From Rotaria socialis (taxonomy: Eukaryota > Rotifera > Eurotatoria > Philodinida > Philodinidae), in assembly GCA_905331475.1 (NCBI GenBank), contig CAJNYU010003679.1, forward strand, positions 83,865 through 147,864: a stretch of 64,000 nucleotides of DNA, read 5' to 3'. Position numbers and translations under genes: made by a program. Position 1 is the stretch's first letter; each line of letters begins with the position of its first letter. Below, one piece after another: positions 35,783-47,169 of the stretch. The notes beneath the pieces are model-generated. The model saw only the letters and a program-made list of their open reading frames with translations. It did no database searches and had not been told where the DNA came from.

Positions 35783-38700
35783 ATGAATGAACAAATGGCA
35801 AATGCGACCACTTCGTGGCGTATTTTTGATGAAATTACATATAAGTACGAAAAGAGTTTTTGCCATTTTTCGATTCAGCTGAGAATTGAAAAGGATATTG
35901 GTTTTCTGTTTTGTTTTTGTAGGAAAACAGAAACATCTCCAATCACTGATTATTCAATTCGATTTCGAGATCCTAGCAGCCCAACGGATGCCACCAGGAA
36001 ACATTTTGTTGCTATGGCTCCATGCGGAGGACCTATTGGTAACTAATTAGCTTTTCATTGATCTGATCACGAGAACACATTCTATTAAATATTTAAATAG
36101 CTTTTGTATATAAAACATCGGGAATAGGACCCAACGATACTACTAAATATACCATTGCTATACAAAATTTACCAAAACATAATGATAAATTTAAAGAAGT
36201 TAGAAAATAGTTTTTATTTTCGATCATTATTTATCAATGTATGCATTTTAAGTTTGGTCGAGGTGTAGTTGTATTTGTTGATTGGACGATTAACGAAGAT
36301 TTATTATTGGTAACTGAAGATGGTAAATATCATATTATTGATATATTTCATTATAATACAAGCAATGATAAAACGATAACACTTAGTGAGGTAATTGTTT
36401 CAGCATGAAAAAATCATTTCATCTGTTTATGTCAGCATTCAAGAATAGAATTTTATTTGCGGCTTGTTTTCTAGTCTGTATCAACAATAAGTAGTGCATG
36501 TACGTTCAAAACAAATCAAGGAACTGGAGTTGTAGCATTGAGAAAAAACCAAGAAGGCTTTGTCTTAGTAAAAAATGTCTATAGTCCGATTATTCAAACC
36601 ATAGCACTCAGTAAGAAAATTTCTCAGAAAATTTTATTTTAAAATATAATTTTATTCTTTTATAGATGTAGATACTCGTTCAGTAGTATCGGCATGGTGT
36701 GTACTTGATCATGCGGATATCACATTGGCTTATGCCTATGATAATTATATAGTAACATGTAGTGCTTCAGCATCACGACGAGAGCCAGTATGTAAAAGAG
36801 TTTATATCTATTGCAGATTTTGCTTTTCATTTGTTTGATACTTTTACTAGCAAGCTATTCCCGGTATTACGGATACGATTGTTAAATTAGTATCGAGTAG
36901 TGATTATAAATATGTTGGAATGTTAAAAGATAATGGTGACGTATTAGTTGGATTAAAGGATAATATCGGACAAGCACAAGCATTTACAGTAAAATATGTA
37001 AATAGTAATGATAAAAATAAAATTACGGATATTGCTTGGTAAGATAGAATTTCCTTGGAAGTGTCGATCGTTGAAAGTAAAATTTATTTAAAGGTGTGCT
37101 TCGGATACTATTATTGGTATTCGATCGAGTTCAAAAGCTTGGTATGATTTACTTATTATTGATGGAAAAAATTTACAGCCGATGACGTTCGTAACATTCT
37201 TTTTTTTTATTCGTATTTTATTTTATTTTATTTTTATTATTCTAGAGAAAAAAGTCGAGAAGCAATAAGCCATGATACGTTAGTATTAGAATATTTTTTG
37301 AATTTATCGAGTGACTTTCTAGTTTCTTTCTGCTTATCACAAGAATTATTGAAAGTGATACGGACATATAGATAACTCCAAATATCTTTTTTTCTCTCCA
37401 ATTCTAGTCTTTGTTATACTTCACCGGTATGGCTGTCGACAGAGATCGATGGTATTCGAATCGTATCTGGTCGAACACTTGATTTTTTTCAACGTTTACC
37501 ACAGGAAATATTTAATATTTTTGCTATTCTATCGACTAGTCCAGGTGCAAAACTTTTTTCGGCTTATATGGATTATAAAGTAAAATTTATTTGATGTGTT
37601 TAATGCAATATTGACTATGTTCGATTTTTGGATAGTATGAAAATCAAATGGCTGAAATGTTACTTAATGAATTGAAATCATCTGGAACAACAAATGGACT
37701 TGAAGAGGCTGTTAAACAATGTATTGCAGCAGCGTCCCATGAGAATGATCCATCTATTCAAAAACTTTTACTGAAAGTAAAATAACGACACAAAAGAATT
37801 TTTCTTGTTTTTACTTCAACTTCTAGGCTGCACTATTCGGTCGTTCATTCCTCTGCGTTAATTTAAATAACCCAAGAGGTTCAATTCGTCCAACTGTCCA
37901 AGTGATCAATGACTTGTGTACAAATGTAATTCGTGATTTACGTTTAATTAATAATCTACATCATATTAATATTTCTATGCCACTTACATTTAAACAGTTA
38001 CGCATTTAATTATCATTGATTTTTAATTAATTAATTAATTCTTTTTCTTCATATAGATTTGAATTGATTGGTACAAGTATTCTGATTGATCGTTTACTTC
38101 GTCGTAATTTACATGAATTTGCTACGAGTGTAACAAAATTATTACGTATGCCTGCCGAAGAAGGGGAAAATCGTATTTTAGTGCAATGGGCAGTTCAACA
38201 GGTTAGTTTTAGCAGTGTTGCGTTACAATGGAATGTCGGAAAGACTCCATTCTTTTTTTGTTAGAACAAGTAAAGTGTCTAGTTCCAAAGCATACAAAAA
38301 GAATTTTATTTGAAATGTTTTCGGAGAGTCCCATACTTTTTCTCCATATTATTATTGCCCTAGAGACTTCGCTCTTTCTATCGAAACATCGTGTCAATAG
38401 TTTTGTTTTGCTTTGTTTTAGCTTGTCAATCCTTCGAATACAAATGAGGAAGCGATTGCAAATGCAATCAAAAAACATCTCGCAAATGTACCTGGTATAC
38501 CATTTATTGATATTGTTAGAGAAGCATTTAAATTAAAAAAATTTATTGTTGTTAGAAAAGTAAGATAAAATAGTTCGATTATAAGTTCTTTTTTGATGAA
38601 ATAATAAAAATAATTCATTTAGTTACTTGATGTTAAAGTTAGTTTAAGAGATCAAATTGATATGTTATTAATGTTAAACGATAAAGAAGAAGCCTTGACA

Positions 38701-40048
38701 AAAGCACTTTCAAGTGGTGATACTGATTTAGGTAGGCGATTATTTTTGTTTATTCTATTTATTTTTGATGAATATTTTTCTTTAGCTCTGTTTGTTCTTA
38801 TGCGTATTAAATCAAGTGAATCCTTGAGTGATTATATGCTTCGATTACAACGGGTGAAATCATTACCATTAAAATTACATTTACAAGTAAGACTCAAAAA
38901 ATTTCTAATACAAGTCCATTTTTTCGGTATTAGTAATATCTTCTCGAAGGCCACGGATTTTAATTTTGCTTAGGAGAATTAATATGATACTCTCGATCGG
39001 TATTTCTAAAACATGAGAACCTTTATTCTCGTTATCCAAGTCGATGATTCCATCTTTTTATAGTGTTTGGAAGAACTTGAACGAAACAATTTCCATGCTG
39101 AACTAATCAAAAAGAATCCTGACGAACGAGAACGTATTGCCTATTCACATATCATTCAACGATTTACAACTGCCCTCGTAAGTGATCATAGTCGATCTCA
39201 GATTTGAATTTTCTTTATTTTTATAGACAATACCAGATCAAAAAGTTGAATTAAACAGTGCATCGAAATTATTTCGTGAAGCTAAAAATGATACAGTTGC
39301 TCAGGTAGATTACATTTTTTTCCTCAAAATCGAAATTAATTTTCTATTCTGAAAGCTAATTGATGAAGAAACTCGATTAATAATTAAACAAGATGAATTA
39401 GAAAAAAAATTATACAACGTTCAATTAAAAGGTTTATCTTTAGTTGATACACTTGAAGCAATTTTAATTAATTACGAAAAAGATGCAGATACGTTAAGAA
39501 AAGACTTTAATCTTAATGATAAAAGATATTGGTGGATTAAAATTCAAGCCTATGCGAAAAAAAATGCCTGGGCACAGCTACTTGAGTTTGGTAAAAAACC
39601 AGCATCACCCATTGGATATGAGGTATAGCTATTAAATAAACATTAGAATCTATATTTATATTCTGTAGCCATTTATTGATGTCTGTATTCGATCTCAACG
39701 TCTTGATGAAGCTCGTCGTTTTCTTGATCGATCTATTTATTCATCAAAACTTGATGAAGAACGTCTTCCTTTTATGTTTGCCAAAGTTCAGTATGTGTAT
39801 TTTGTTGTCGTCTAAATTCATACGTTAATTTCTTTACTTTACTGAAAAGGATGGCTGATGAAGCAATTAATTCTGCAATAAAATTAAAATCCATGGAAGC
39901 TTTGCATTTTATTGAAGCAAAATGTCAATTAAGCGAAGCCAATTCAACAAGGATTCGACAAGCAAGAGAAAAAATACAAGAATATGATGATAATCCATTA
40001 AAAAATGTATTTAAAATATTTAATCGTGGAAATCGAGCCGATGAATGA
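35783..40048 (+). CDS. VPS16: VPS16, core subunit of the HOPS/CORVET tethering complexes (about 20 introns)
   Basis: VPS16 is a shared core subunit of HOPS and CORVET, which tether endosomes and lysosomes before SNARE fusion and bind VPS33. The N-terminus starts at 35783 (MNEQMANATTSWRIFDEITYK). Exon 2 (35923-36038) gives HFVAMAPCGGPIG, matching the conserved A.YGGPIA region before the beta-propeller. Further exons give VVVFVDWTINEDLLLVTEDG and TFKTNQGTGVVAL (propeller). The helical C-terminal half includes LLEFGKKPASPIGYEPFIDV (39576-39680) and ends near EEIQEY-type helices at 40048. Introns are mostly 45-85 nt with GT-AG ends; those around 38201-38420 and 38887-39063 are longer. Not every exon edge was resolved, so the span is firm but internal joins are approximate. 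Confidence 0.85.
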
Positions 40049-40787
40049 AGAAAAACAAACAAAAATTTATTTAATATAATTCTAGCGATGATTTCTTTTT
40101 CTGTTCTAGTGCGCAATTTTTTTATATGATGATTATTTAATTGAAAGAAAAAAAGATTTTTGCTCAAAATCATATCTAGAAATGCCCATTGATTTTGTCG
40201 GATTTCTTCATATATACTTAATGGTGTTAGTATGGGCATGAATGCAGAATATAAACACTTTTCACCCATACCCCGTTTAAGAGAATCCAACCAGTTAAGA
40301 CAAAATATGGACACTGCCGTACAGGCAAATCAAATCGTGAAAGTGTATTAGTTTAGCACGAAAACCTAGCTGCAAATAAAGAATGTGTCATCAAATTAAA
40401 ATTCTCCTTTATTATTTGTGTTTTTATTATGTAGTTAAATTTGAGTTCATAATAACAAATCAAAGTCCCTTCTTCCATTTGACTCGACGCGAACCACTGC
40501 ACGAGGGTGTAGGTATGGGTATATGGGTAAACACTAACACGCCCACACTATCGCACAAAAATATTTATTTCTCTATTTATGACATCTCTGTAGATAGGAA
40601 TTTTTAAATCAGGGAAGTTAGTAGATAATGTTAACAGAAAAGCTACATCAAGGAATTTTCGGGAATAAATAAGATAATGGATTAGAAAACAAAAAAACAC
40701 TAAATAGACATACTAAAGTCAGATATTACATTGATAAACAAGTGAACATTACCAAGCAATTCCTGCACGCAGACAGTTGAATTATAA
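40049..40787. other. Intergenic between convergent genes
   Basis: It separates the 3' ends of VPS16 (plus) and the lipase-GTPase gene (minus). Frames here (39925-40314 minus, 40383-40607 plus) are overlapping shadows or AT-driven. An ACACGCCCACACT motif near 40537-40549 is telomere-repeat-like. Confidence 0.4.
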
Positions 40788-41623
40788 CTATTCTTCTTCG
40801 TATCGAAAATGCATGATTTCGCCAATACTTCTTTCCGATACACTATTCTGTCCCAATACCTCTCTTAACCATTCAGTCTTAATATCCGAATGAGTGCGGA
40901 GTTTTATTTGTCGTAGCCTTCTATAATTTTTCATAGATTTATGGTGGTCTGTTTCTTCAAGGTCACAAAATGTCATCCAACATTTTTCTAAATCGAGCTG
41001 GTAATTCGTTGCCCATTGTATTCTCTTTGCTTCCACATGTTCTTCTGTCCAATATTCTAATGAATTACTATCATTCACTGCATTCATTTGTTCTATCTTG
41101 CCACTCTCATACAAACCGAATTTGTCGATATTTCGCTGATTCCGCACAGGTTTATGTTTGAGAGCTAGTTTATCACATTGATTGAAACAGTAAAGAACAT
41201 GGACACCCTTTTTAGCCAATTCTTTCACTTTTGCTATCACATATCCTTCACCATCTTTATCATTACCACCTTGTTCAGCATTTAAGACAACGACCACAGC
41301 ATTAACAAGAGCATGATTACAAGTGAAACAATTTCTTACAGAATCGAATACCGCAGTCATATGAGGGAAATCGACCACGCGAAAGTCATCGTTCACTCGA
41401 TAACTATGAAGATCTTCAGTTCGTTTTTCCTTATCTTGATTAGTATCAAAACCAAATAGCTCTCTTACCAGAGTCGATTTACCACTTTTACCTGGACCGA
41501 TAACTCCAAGAGCAAAATCTTGTGATAATAATGTTCGCATTTGAAAATTCGCATCAATACATTTAATAATTGATAGACAATGATTCTGCTTTTCTCGATT
41601 TTTTAATTTATTTAGAATACCTC
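40788..41623 (-). CDS. P-loop GTPase domain, 3' exon of the lipase-GTPase gene
   Basis: This exon opens right after a CCAG acceptor at 41624-41627. It reads GGILNKLKNREKQ and then LGVIGPGKSGKSTLV, a Walker A/G1 motif; later come VVDFPHM (G3-like) and YCFNQCDK (G4-like NxxD). It ends in MHFRYEEE. Without splicing the frame still has an ATG at 41540 (MRTLLSQDFAL), so a separate 250-aa protein is possible. The open frame upstream of that ATG, back to the acceptor, and the exact phase match with the lipase exon argue for one fused product. The motifs are those of a TRAFAC-type G domain; no closer family can be assigned. The function is unknown; regulation of the lipase is one inference. Confidence 0.65.
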
Positions 41624-41639
41624 CTGGAAATATTCTTGT

Positions 41640-44096
41640 CTATTGATCATACATATGTTCGTCACTAGGCAACGCTTTTAATCTTTTTGCATAGATCGAA
41701 CTAATTTTTTCTTCTAATGAATATTGATGCATTCTCACTTCCTCCATACAGACACCCAAGGATTTTGCAATAAAAACGAGGATTTTTAAATATTCAACTT
41801 GAACCGCTTTTAAGCATTCGTATAATCCCACCGATCCACCAAAAACTGCACCTACACTAAAGGCACCTAATAGGCCACCTACCAAGGTGCTAATAATAGC
41901 GATGCCACCGCCTAATCCAAGAACACAACCACCGATCGTGGCAACACCGATTAGTTTCCATCGAATCTCACGAACATCAAATTGAAGTTCAAAATCACGT
42001 GTCAGCGCTATATTCATACAAAATAAGCGTGGTATAACCTGAACAACTGCTTCAGTACTGCTGAGGACAAAATTTCGAGAATCTATTGTCTCAGATGCTT
42101 GGCACTGTCGATTTGACTTATTTTCAAACCAATTTTTCATAACAGTGCTTATATTCTGGAACTGTGCTTTTTCTGTAGAAGTATCGTTTCTTTGGGCTTT
42201 GGATTGGTATCGGAACCCAAAGCATCCAGATATCTGGTCTAGTTCGTCATCAGACGCATATGGTGAAACTGTTGGCGATGTACGAGAGGTTTGTCCATCA
42301 TTTTTGGCATAAGAAATTTCTTTACTCAATTCTCGTAATTGCTCAGGTGTAAGACGTTTGAGATGATCTTTTTCCAAAATCATACAATTTTGCTCGAGAA
42401 TTTTTTCTGACAATAATAGATACTTTTTGACACATTCCCTTCGATTAACGTCCTGACTTTCACTATGAATGCTGCCATTATCTCCAGTAAAAGTACAGTA
42501 GGCAAATGCTAGTTTATACAATTCCAAAACGGTTAAATCAGCAATTTGCCTTTTTCTTCCTACCAAACCAGCTGATAGAGTAAACTTTTTCGGCTCGATC
42601 AAACCAGTCAAATCGACAGTAGCAAAATGGTTGATAATGCGAATTGGATAATCATTTGCATCAGGATTTTCTTTGAGTGGAAGATTAAGAATGAAAAGTC
42701 GTACGGACTCATCACCATTTTCTTCTGGTTCGAGGGCTTTTCCCGTGTAAACCGAATTTTCACACTTGAGGCCAGTTGTCAAACTAACACTGGGTCCATA
42801 AATACGTAGTGTTATTTCTTCCTTATCTTCATATTTGCTACTAACAACAGACCACATATAATGAGTTGGCTTTTCGTCTTCGTTTTCATTGCATGTATTC
42901 TTCCATTTCCAAGTTTCTGTTTTTGGTACCACGAAAATAAATAGCGGAGAAGTAGAAAATTCATAGCAATTATCGACTAATCTCACTGGCGAGTGTTCAC
43001 GGTAGGCTACCATAGAATTTTTCTGAATAACATTCTTATAAATTTCCGTAACATAATTATTGATGTAGTGATCTTGCATTGCATACCCTTCTGAGCTACT
43101 CCATCGGTTTTCTTTCATGCATACTTCTTCCAATGGTAATGCTTTGAGAAAAAAACTCTTGTCTGTTCCACCATCAGGACTAGTGCATGCCGTGGAATAA
43201 TAGAAACCAAATGGAAAATATTCAGGTAGAACTTCTTTCAAGTGATCACGGCAAGTTTCGATGAGGTATTTGCTCAATCCTAAACATGCACTTTCGCACT
43301 CAGCTTGTGTTGTCCATCGTTTCCCACCACGACGTCGAGCTAATCGAGAAAAAAGTCCTATTTCGATTCCTCCACCAATAAGTGACAATGCTAAAACCAC
43401 TAACCACTCGTTGCATTTCTTCTTTATTTCTTTTGACAAGAACTCGCCACTTTTATTGTAGACATATGTTAATAGATAGGGTATTATATCAGAATGATTG
43501 ATATAAAATTGGAAATTGTGTTTAAGACGATCGTTAATATACTGACTGCAAGCTTTGTTACTAATAAATGGTGAGCCGAAAGCAACGCAATGTATTCGAT
43601 CTTGAAAGTTTATTGTTCTCAAATCGCCCAACATATTCATTGTAACCATAGCAGCTAAGGCACCACCGAATGAATGTCCAGTAAATATTAATTTATAATC
43701 TTGATGTTTGTTCAACAAATAGCAAAATGGAGCTAATGGTATTAATTTAGCTTGCTGATAATAGCCAGCATGAAATGTACCTTTGAAATCATTCAAATGA
43801 ACATAAACTTGAAAACTGCTCAAGAGTGCTTTCCAACTTTCTGTTCCACGAAATGCAACATATATCTCTTTTTCTTTTGGCTTGGATGCGATTAAATATT
43901 GACGCTTGCAATTGGTGGAGAATAATATTTGATCGATCCCATGTTGCATGGAATCTTTCAATTCATTTAAGGTAGAAATACAGGCTTTGGCATCCGAAGC
44001 ATAAACGGCGTATGATAATGCCAGACAGGTACTGATACCCGAATAGCTATCGAATATTGGTTTATCTTTCTTGTCAAACCAAGCAAATTCAGCCAT
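41640..44096 (-). CDS. Class-3 (fungal-type) lipase with membrane segment, 5' exon of the lipase-GTPase gene
   Basis: The start is the M of MAEFAWFDKKD at 44096; just upstream, TTTCTGTTTCAG looks like an acceptor, so a 5' untranslated exon is likely. Lipase landmarks are EIYVAFRGTESW (oxyanion strand), LIFTGHSFGGALAAM (nucleophile Ser, about residue 150) and FYINHSDIIPYL (catalytic Asp). The candidate His is not certain. The middle 350 residues are unassigned. Near the end lie two glycine-zipper-like hydrophobic stretches (GVATIGGCVLGLGGGIAII and LVGGLLGAFSVGAVFGG), probably membrane-inserting. Unspliced, the frame stops at 41640. With a 42-nt intron (41624-41665) it joins the GTPase exon in phase for 1,088 aa. 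Confidence 0.75.
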   Translation of the reverse strand: MAEFAWFDKKDKPIFDSYSGISTCLALSYAVYASDAKACISTLNELKDSMQHGIDQILFSTNCKRQYLIASKPKEKEIYVAFRGTESWKALLSSFQVYVHLNDFKGTFHAGYYQQAKLIPLAPFCYLLNKHQDYKLIFTGHSFGGALAAMVTMNMLGDLRTINFQDRIHCVAFGSPFISNKACSQYINDRLKHNFQFYINHSDIIPYLLTYVYNKSGEFLSKEIKKKCNEWLVVLALSLIGGGIEIGLFSRLARRRGGKRWTTQAECESACLGLSKYLIETCRDHLKEVLPEYFPFGFYYSTACTSPDGGTDKSFFLKALPLEEVCMKENRWSSSEGYAMQDHYINNYVTEIYKNVIQKNSMVAYREHSPVRLVDNCYEFSTSPLFIFVVPKTETWKWKNTCNENEDEKPTHYMWSVVSSKYEDKEEITLRIYGPSVSLTTGLKCENSVYTGKALEPEENGDESVRLFILNLPLKENPDANDYPIRIINHFATVDLTGLIEPKKFTLSAGLVGRKRQIADLTVLELYKLAFAYCTFTGDNGSIHSESQDVNRRECVKKYLLLSEKILEQNCMILEKDHLKRLTPEQLRELSKEISYAKNDGQTSRTSPTVSPYASDDELDQISGCFGFRYQSKAQRNDTSTEKAQFQNISTVMKNWFENKSNRQCQASETIDSRNFVLSSTEAVVQVIPRLFCMNIALTRDFELQFDVREIRWKLIGVATIGGCVLGLGGGIAIISTLVGGLLGAFSVGAVFGGSVGLYECLKAVQVEYLKILVFIAKSLGVCMEEVRMHQYSLEEKISSIYAKRLKALPSDEHMYDQ

Positions 44097-45689
44097 CGAA
44101 TTTGTTTCCTGAAACAGAAACAACATAGAACATGACCAATACAAAACTGTCACTAATCGGTCAAAAGATAACGAGATGGAGGATAAACATCATGGAAAAT
44201 TCGCTGATAAAACCCAACAATTCTCTATGATTGAAAGAGTCAAATCGTCCTCTTCACAGAAGGTAGATGAATTATAGAACTAATTCCAAGGGGGAACAAA
44301 CTGATTTCCAGACATAAAAATCACTAGAAATATCACACATTCAAGATGTCAATAATGACTCAGTTGTTAGAAATTACAAGAAACAAATGTAAATAAATGT
44401 AAATCACAGAAATTCTCGAACTATATAGTGAAAAAAATATTGATTTCTATTGATTACTGATGATTTTTACTAATTTCCTTTTTTTCCAGAATGTGCAGTT
44501 TTCAGTGACCACTGTTAATTTCTATTGATTTCTCATAATTTTTCAGCATTTTTGAACGTTTCCAATGATTTTCTGCTGGTTTGCAATGATCATATAAAAA
44601 CTGATTTTCAGTCATAGAAATCACTGGAAATCACTGGAAATCAAAGAAATTTATTTTCGAAGAATATATACGATTTGCCTCGTTGAGAAAAAGACGTGAT
44701 TCTTCAAGCGCACCGGAAAAATAAAGAAAAAAGGAAAGTCAGTTAACATGCAGTACGAATAGTGCAAAAACTCATATGAATACGACAGGAAGAAAAAAGA
44801 TGCTCCGAAATTATGAGAACGAACGCAAGTGTACGGTGCAAGTAGGTTTATAAAGGTAAAACAGGAGTTTTTCCTATGATGAAATGTTTTCAGTCACCAA
44901 AAAGTTCAAATGATTTGTTTATGGGAGTCTCAGTAGATTCAAGATATGATTCTCATTCATGAATTTATATTTAAAAGATTTAGGATAGAGTTGAGACTGA
45001 TATGCACTTTGTGTAGATGAAAAAGAGAGTCAGGTTTGAATTTTTAATGATATTTTTTTTTCGTAGTTATTAGATTTCAGCGATAAAGAATTGGATAGTG
45101 TTAATATGTCTCGAAGTACAGGAGAAAATAAAATGAAAATCAGGGCGAAGAAAGAAAAGAATGCGAAAAGCATTTGTTGACGAAAGAGAAGAAAAATGTT
45201 TGGTGTATTGAATGAAAATATTCGTTGAAGTAAAATTTGGTAGTCATTCGCACAGAAGAGTAGCCCGAAGCTCGCCAATATGACTTTCGCCAATATACGT
45301 CCTGGACTCCTGCCAATTGGCGGATGTCCACATGACTTTCGCCAATACTGGAGAAGTTCGGTGATCCCACACAGAATTTTCATTTTCGAATAAGAGCATT
45401 ACGTTATCTTTATAGCTATACGTCCACATTAAGGAATAAATAGAAATCAAGTGTTGGTAGTTGAGAAAAAAAGATAAATGAAATGGCCATAAATATAGTC
45501 GTTATATTGATAAAATAAAGATAAATAAAATCTTTGCATTTAAAAAATAAAGATAAGATTTTCTCTGATTTATCTTATAAGATAAACGTAATGTAAATGT
45601 AAATAGTAAAAAATGTTTAACCGTCGTGACTTCGTCCGAGTGGCTGCTTGATTTGAGTTCGAATATAAACGGCAAAAACAAAGCAAGGC
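44097..45689. other. Intergenic upstream of the lipase gene, with direct repeats
   Basis: No gene. Two copies of a 32-base block (ACTGATTT.CAG.CATA then AAATCACT.GAAAT) start exactly 300 bases apart, at 44300 and 44600, and AAATCACTGG recurs after the second. Around 45269-45345 the motif ATGACTTTCGCCAATA occurs twice, with a palindromic GCCAATTGGC between the copies. Minus-strand frames at 45030-45450 overlap one another and are probably spurious. Confidence 0.4.
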
Positions 45690-45691
45690 TA

Positions 45692-47014
45692 ACCTATGTC
45701 AAGAAAGTCTTGGTACAAACTACTCATACATACTGCTCGTGCTTCACAGGTTATTTTTATCCCTCTTGCACACCAACTCATAGAGCATTGATAGAGTGTT
45801 CATTGGGTGTAAAATATATTATCAAGTACGTTGTTTTCATCTAAATTACACGTATCGATCGAGAACACCTGCAAAAACGGATTGTACAATATTACAGCAA
45901 CATAGCAAAGAAGCAAACAAAAATAAATTACAGTAAAACATTTTTTACAAGAAAAAGCTCCTCGTCAAACCATGTATAGCATCCTTAACAAGTACGAAGA
46001 TTCAGGCTATGTTGGTGACAAACGAAGATTTGGTCATCCAATGAAACTGCCCCGTGGAAAATTAGCAAGACTCAAACGTCTTGTTAATAAAAAAAAACAG
46101 GAATTTCTTTGAGCTGATTAACGCCACAATTTAAAGTTAGTTATCAAACAATCTCTAATCATTTGAAGGTAATGGGTATCCGCTATTATAAAAAAAACGA
46201 ACATCAAAATATACGGATCAACGGCTCGAAGAAGTCTCAACTCGTGCACGTCGATTATATCGCATCTTGTCAAACAACGATTTTGACTTCGTAATGAATG
46301 GCGAAAATTATTTTTTATTATAAGATCAATCTGTACCAACTAATCGTGGATTTTACACTTCTGATAAACATACTACGCCAGCACAAATAAAATTTAAAAG
46401 AACCCAGATTTTTGAACCGAAAATATTAGTTTGGGTTGCAATATCTGAAAATGGAATTTCGAAACCGTCTTTTTTCAAAACAAAAGCAAGCTGTTAATTA
46501 AACAACTTATTTAGATAAATGTATTGTGGCACGCTTAATGCCATTTATTGCAAGCCATCATAAAAAAAGAAAAAGTATTGTTTTGGCCTGATTTAGCTTC
46601 AAGTCATTATGGTCACAATGTCGTGCAGTACTTGAATCAAAACGGCGTGCAATTCGTACATAAAGAATTGCATCTTCAAAATTGCCCTTAATCACGTCCG
46701 TTCAAAACGTTTTGGTCAATACTGACGGATATAGTATATTATAAAGGCTGGGCACCTGAGGCAATCGATCAATTGCAGAGACGAACTGCGAAACATTCAA
46801 AGAAATTGATATAGAAATTGTCCAGAGCATGTTTTCAGGTAAAAGTAAACAACGACGAAAACTTACTGATCATGGGCCGTATGAAGCTTGTTCTTCTTAA
46901 TATCATGAACACTTATATATGTTCTTTCATTTGATGTAAGAAATAAAAAATAAAACCTTCATGTTGAAGAAGAAGAATGAAACGAATTTTGTACGAAGAT
47001 TTTTTGACATAGGT
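45692..47014 (+). mobile_element. Dead Tc1/mariner element, complete with TIRs
   Basis: A 1.32-kb element is bounded by TA on both sides (45690-45691 and 47015-47016) and by inverted repeats of about 28 bases. Each TIR begins ACCTATGTCAA and then, with few mismatches, reads TCTTSGTACAAA. Size, TA target and TIRs are those of Tc1/mariner. The interior is a broken transposase on the plus strand: an N-terminal helix-turn-helix part near 45960-46090 (MYSILNKYEDSG, then LARLKRLVNKK), and a DDE-domain part near 46380-46800 including FWPDLASSHYG (second catalytic Asp region) and GWAPEAIDQLQRRT. Many stops and frameshifts are present, so it is inactive. Confidence 0.8.
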
Positions 47015-47169
47015 TAATCATAACCATATCGCTAGCTAAGGCTGTAGCTTTAGTTATATATGTGTGTGTTGTAGGCGAAATTAAAGTGCCGACAAATTCT
47101 AAATTTTCTTAGGCAAAATAGGAATTCCAATTTCGACCCCGCAAATTTAGCATATTTTTATTTAAAGTA

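Noticed and set aside
45600-45660. tRNA-like words (CCGAGTGGC and AGTTCGAATA)
   Set aside because: Box-like words are present but too close together, and no stems can form; not a tRNA.
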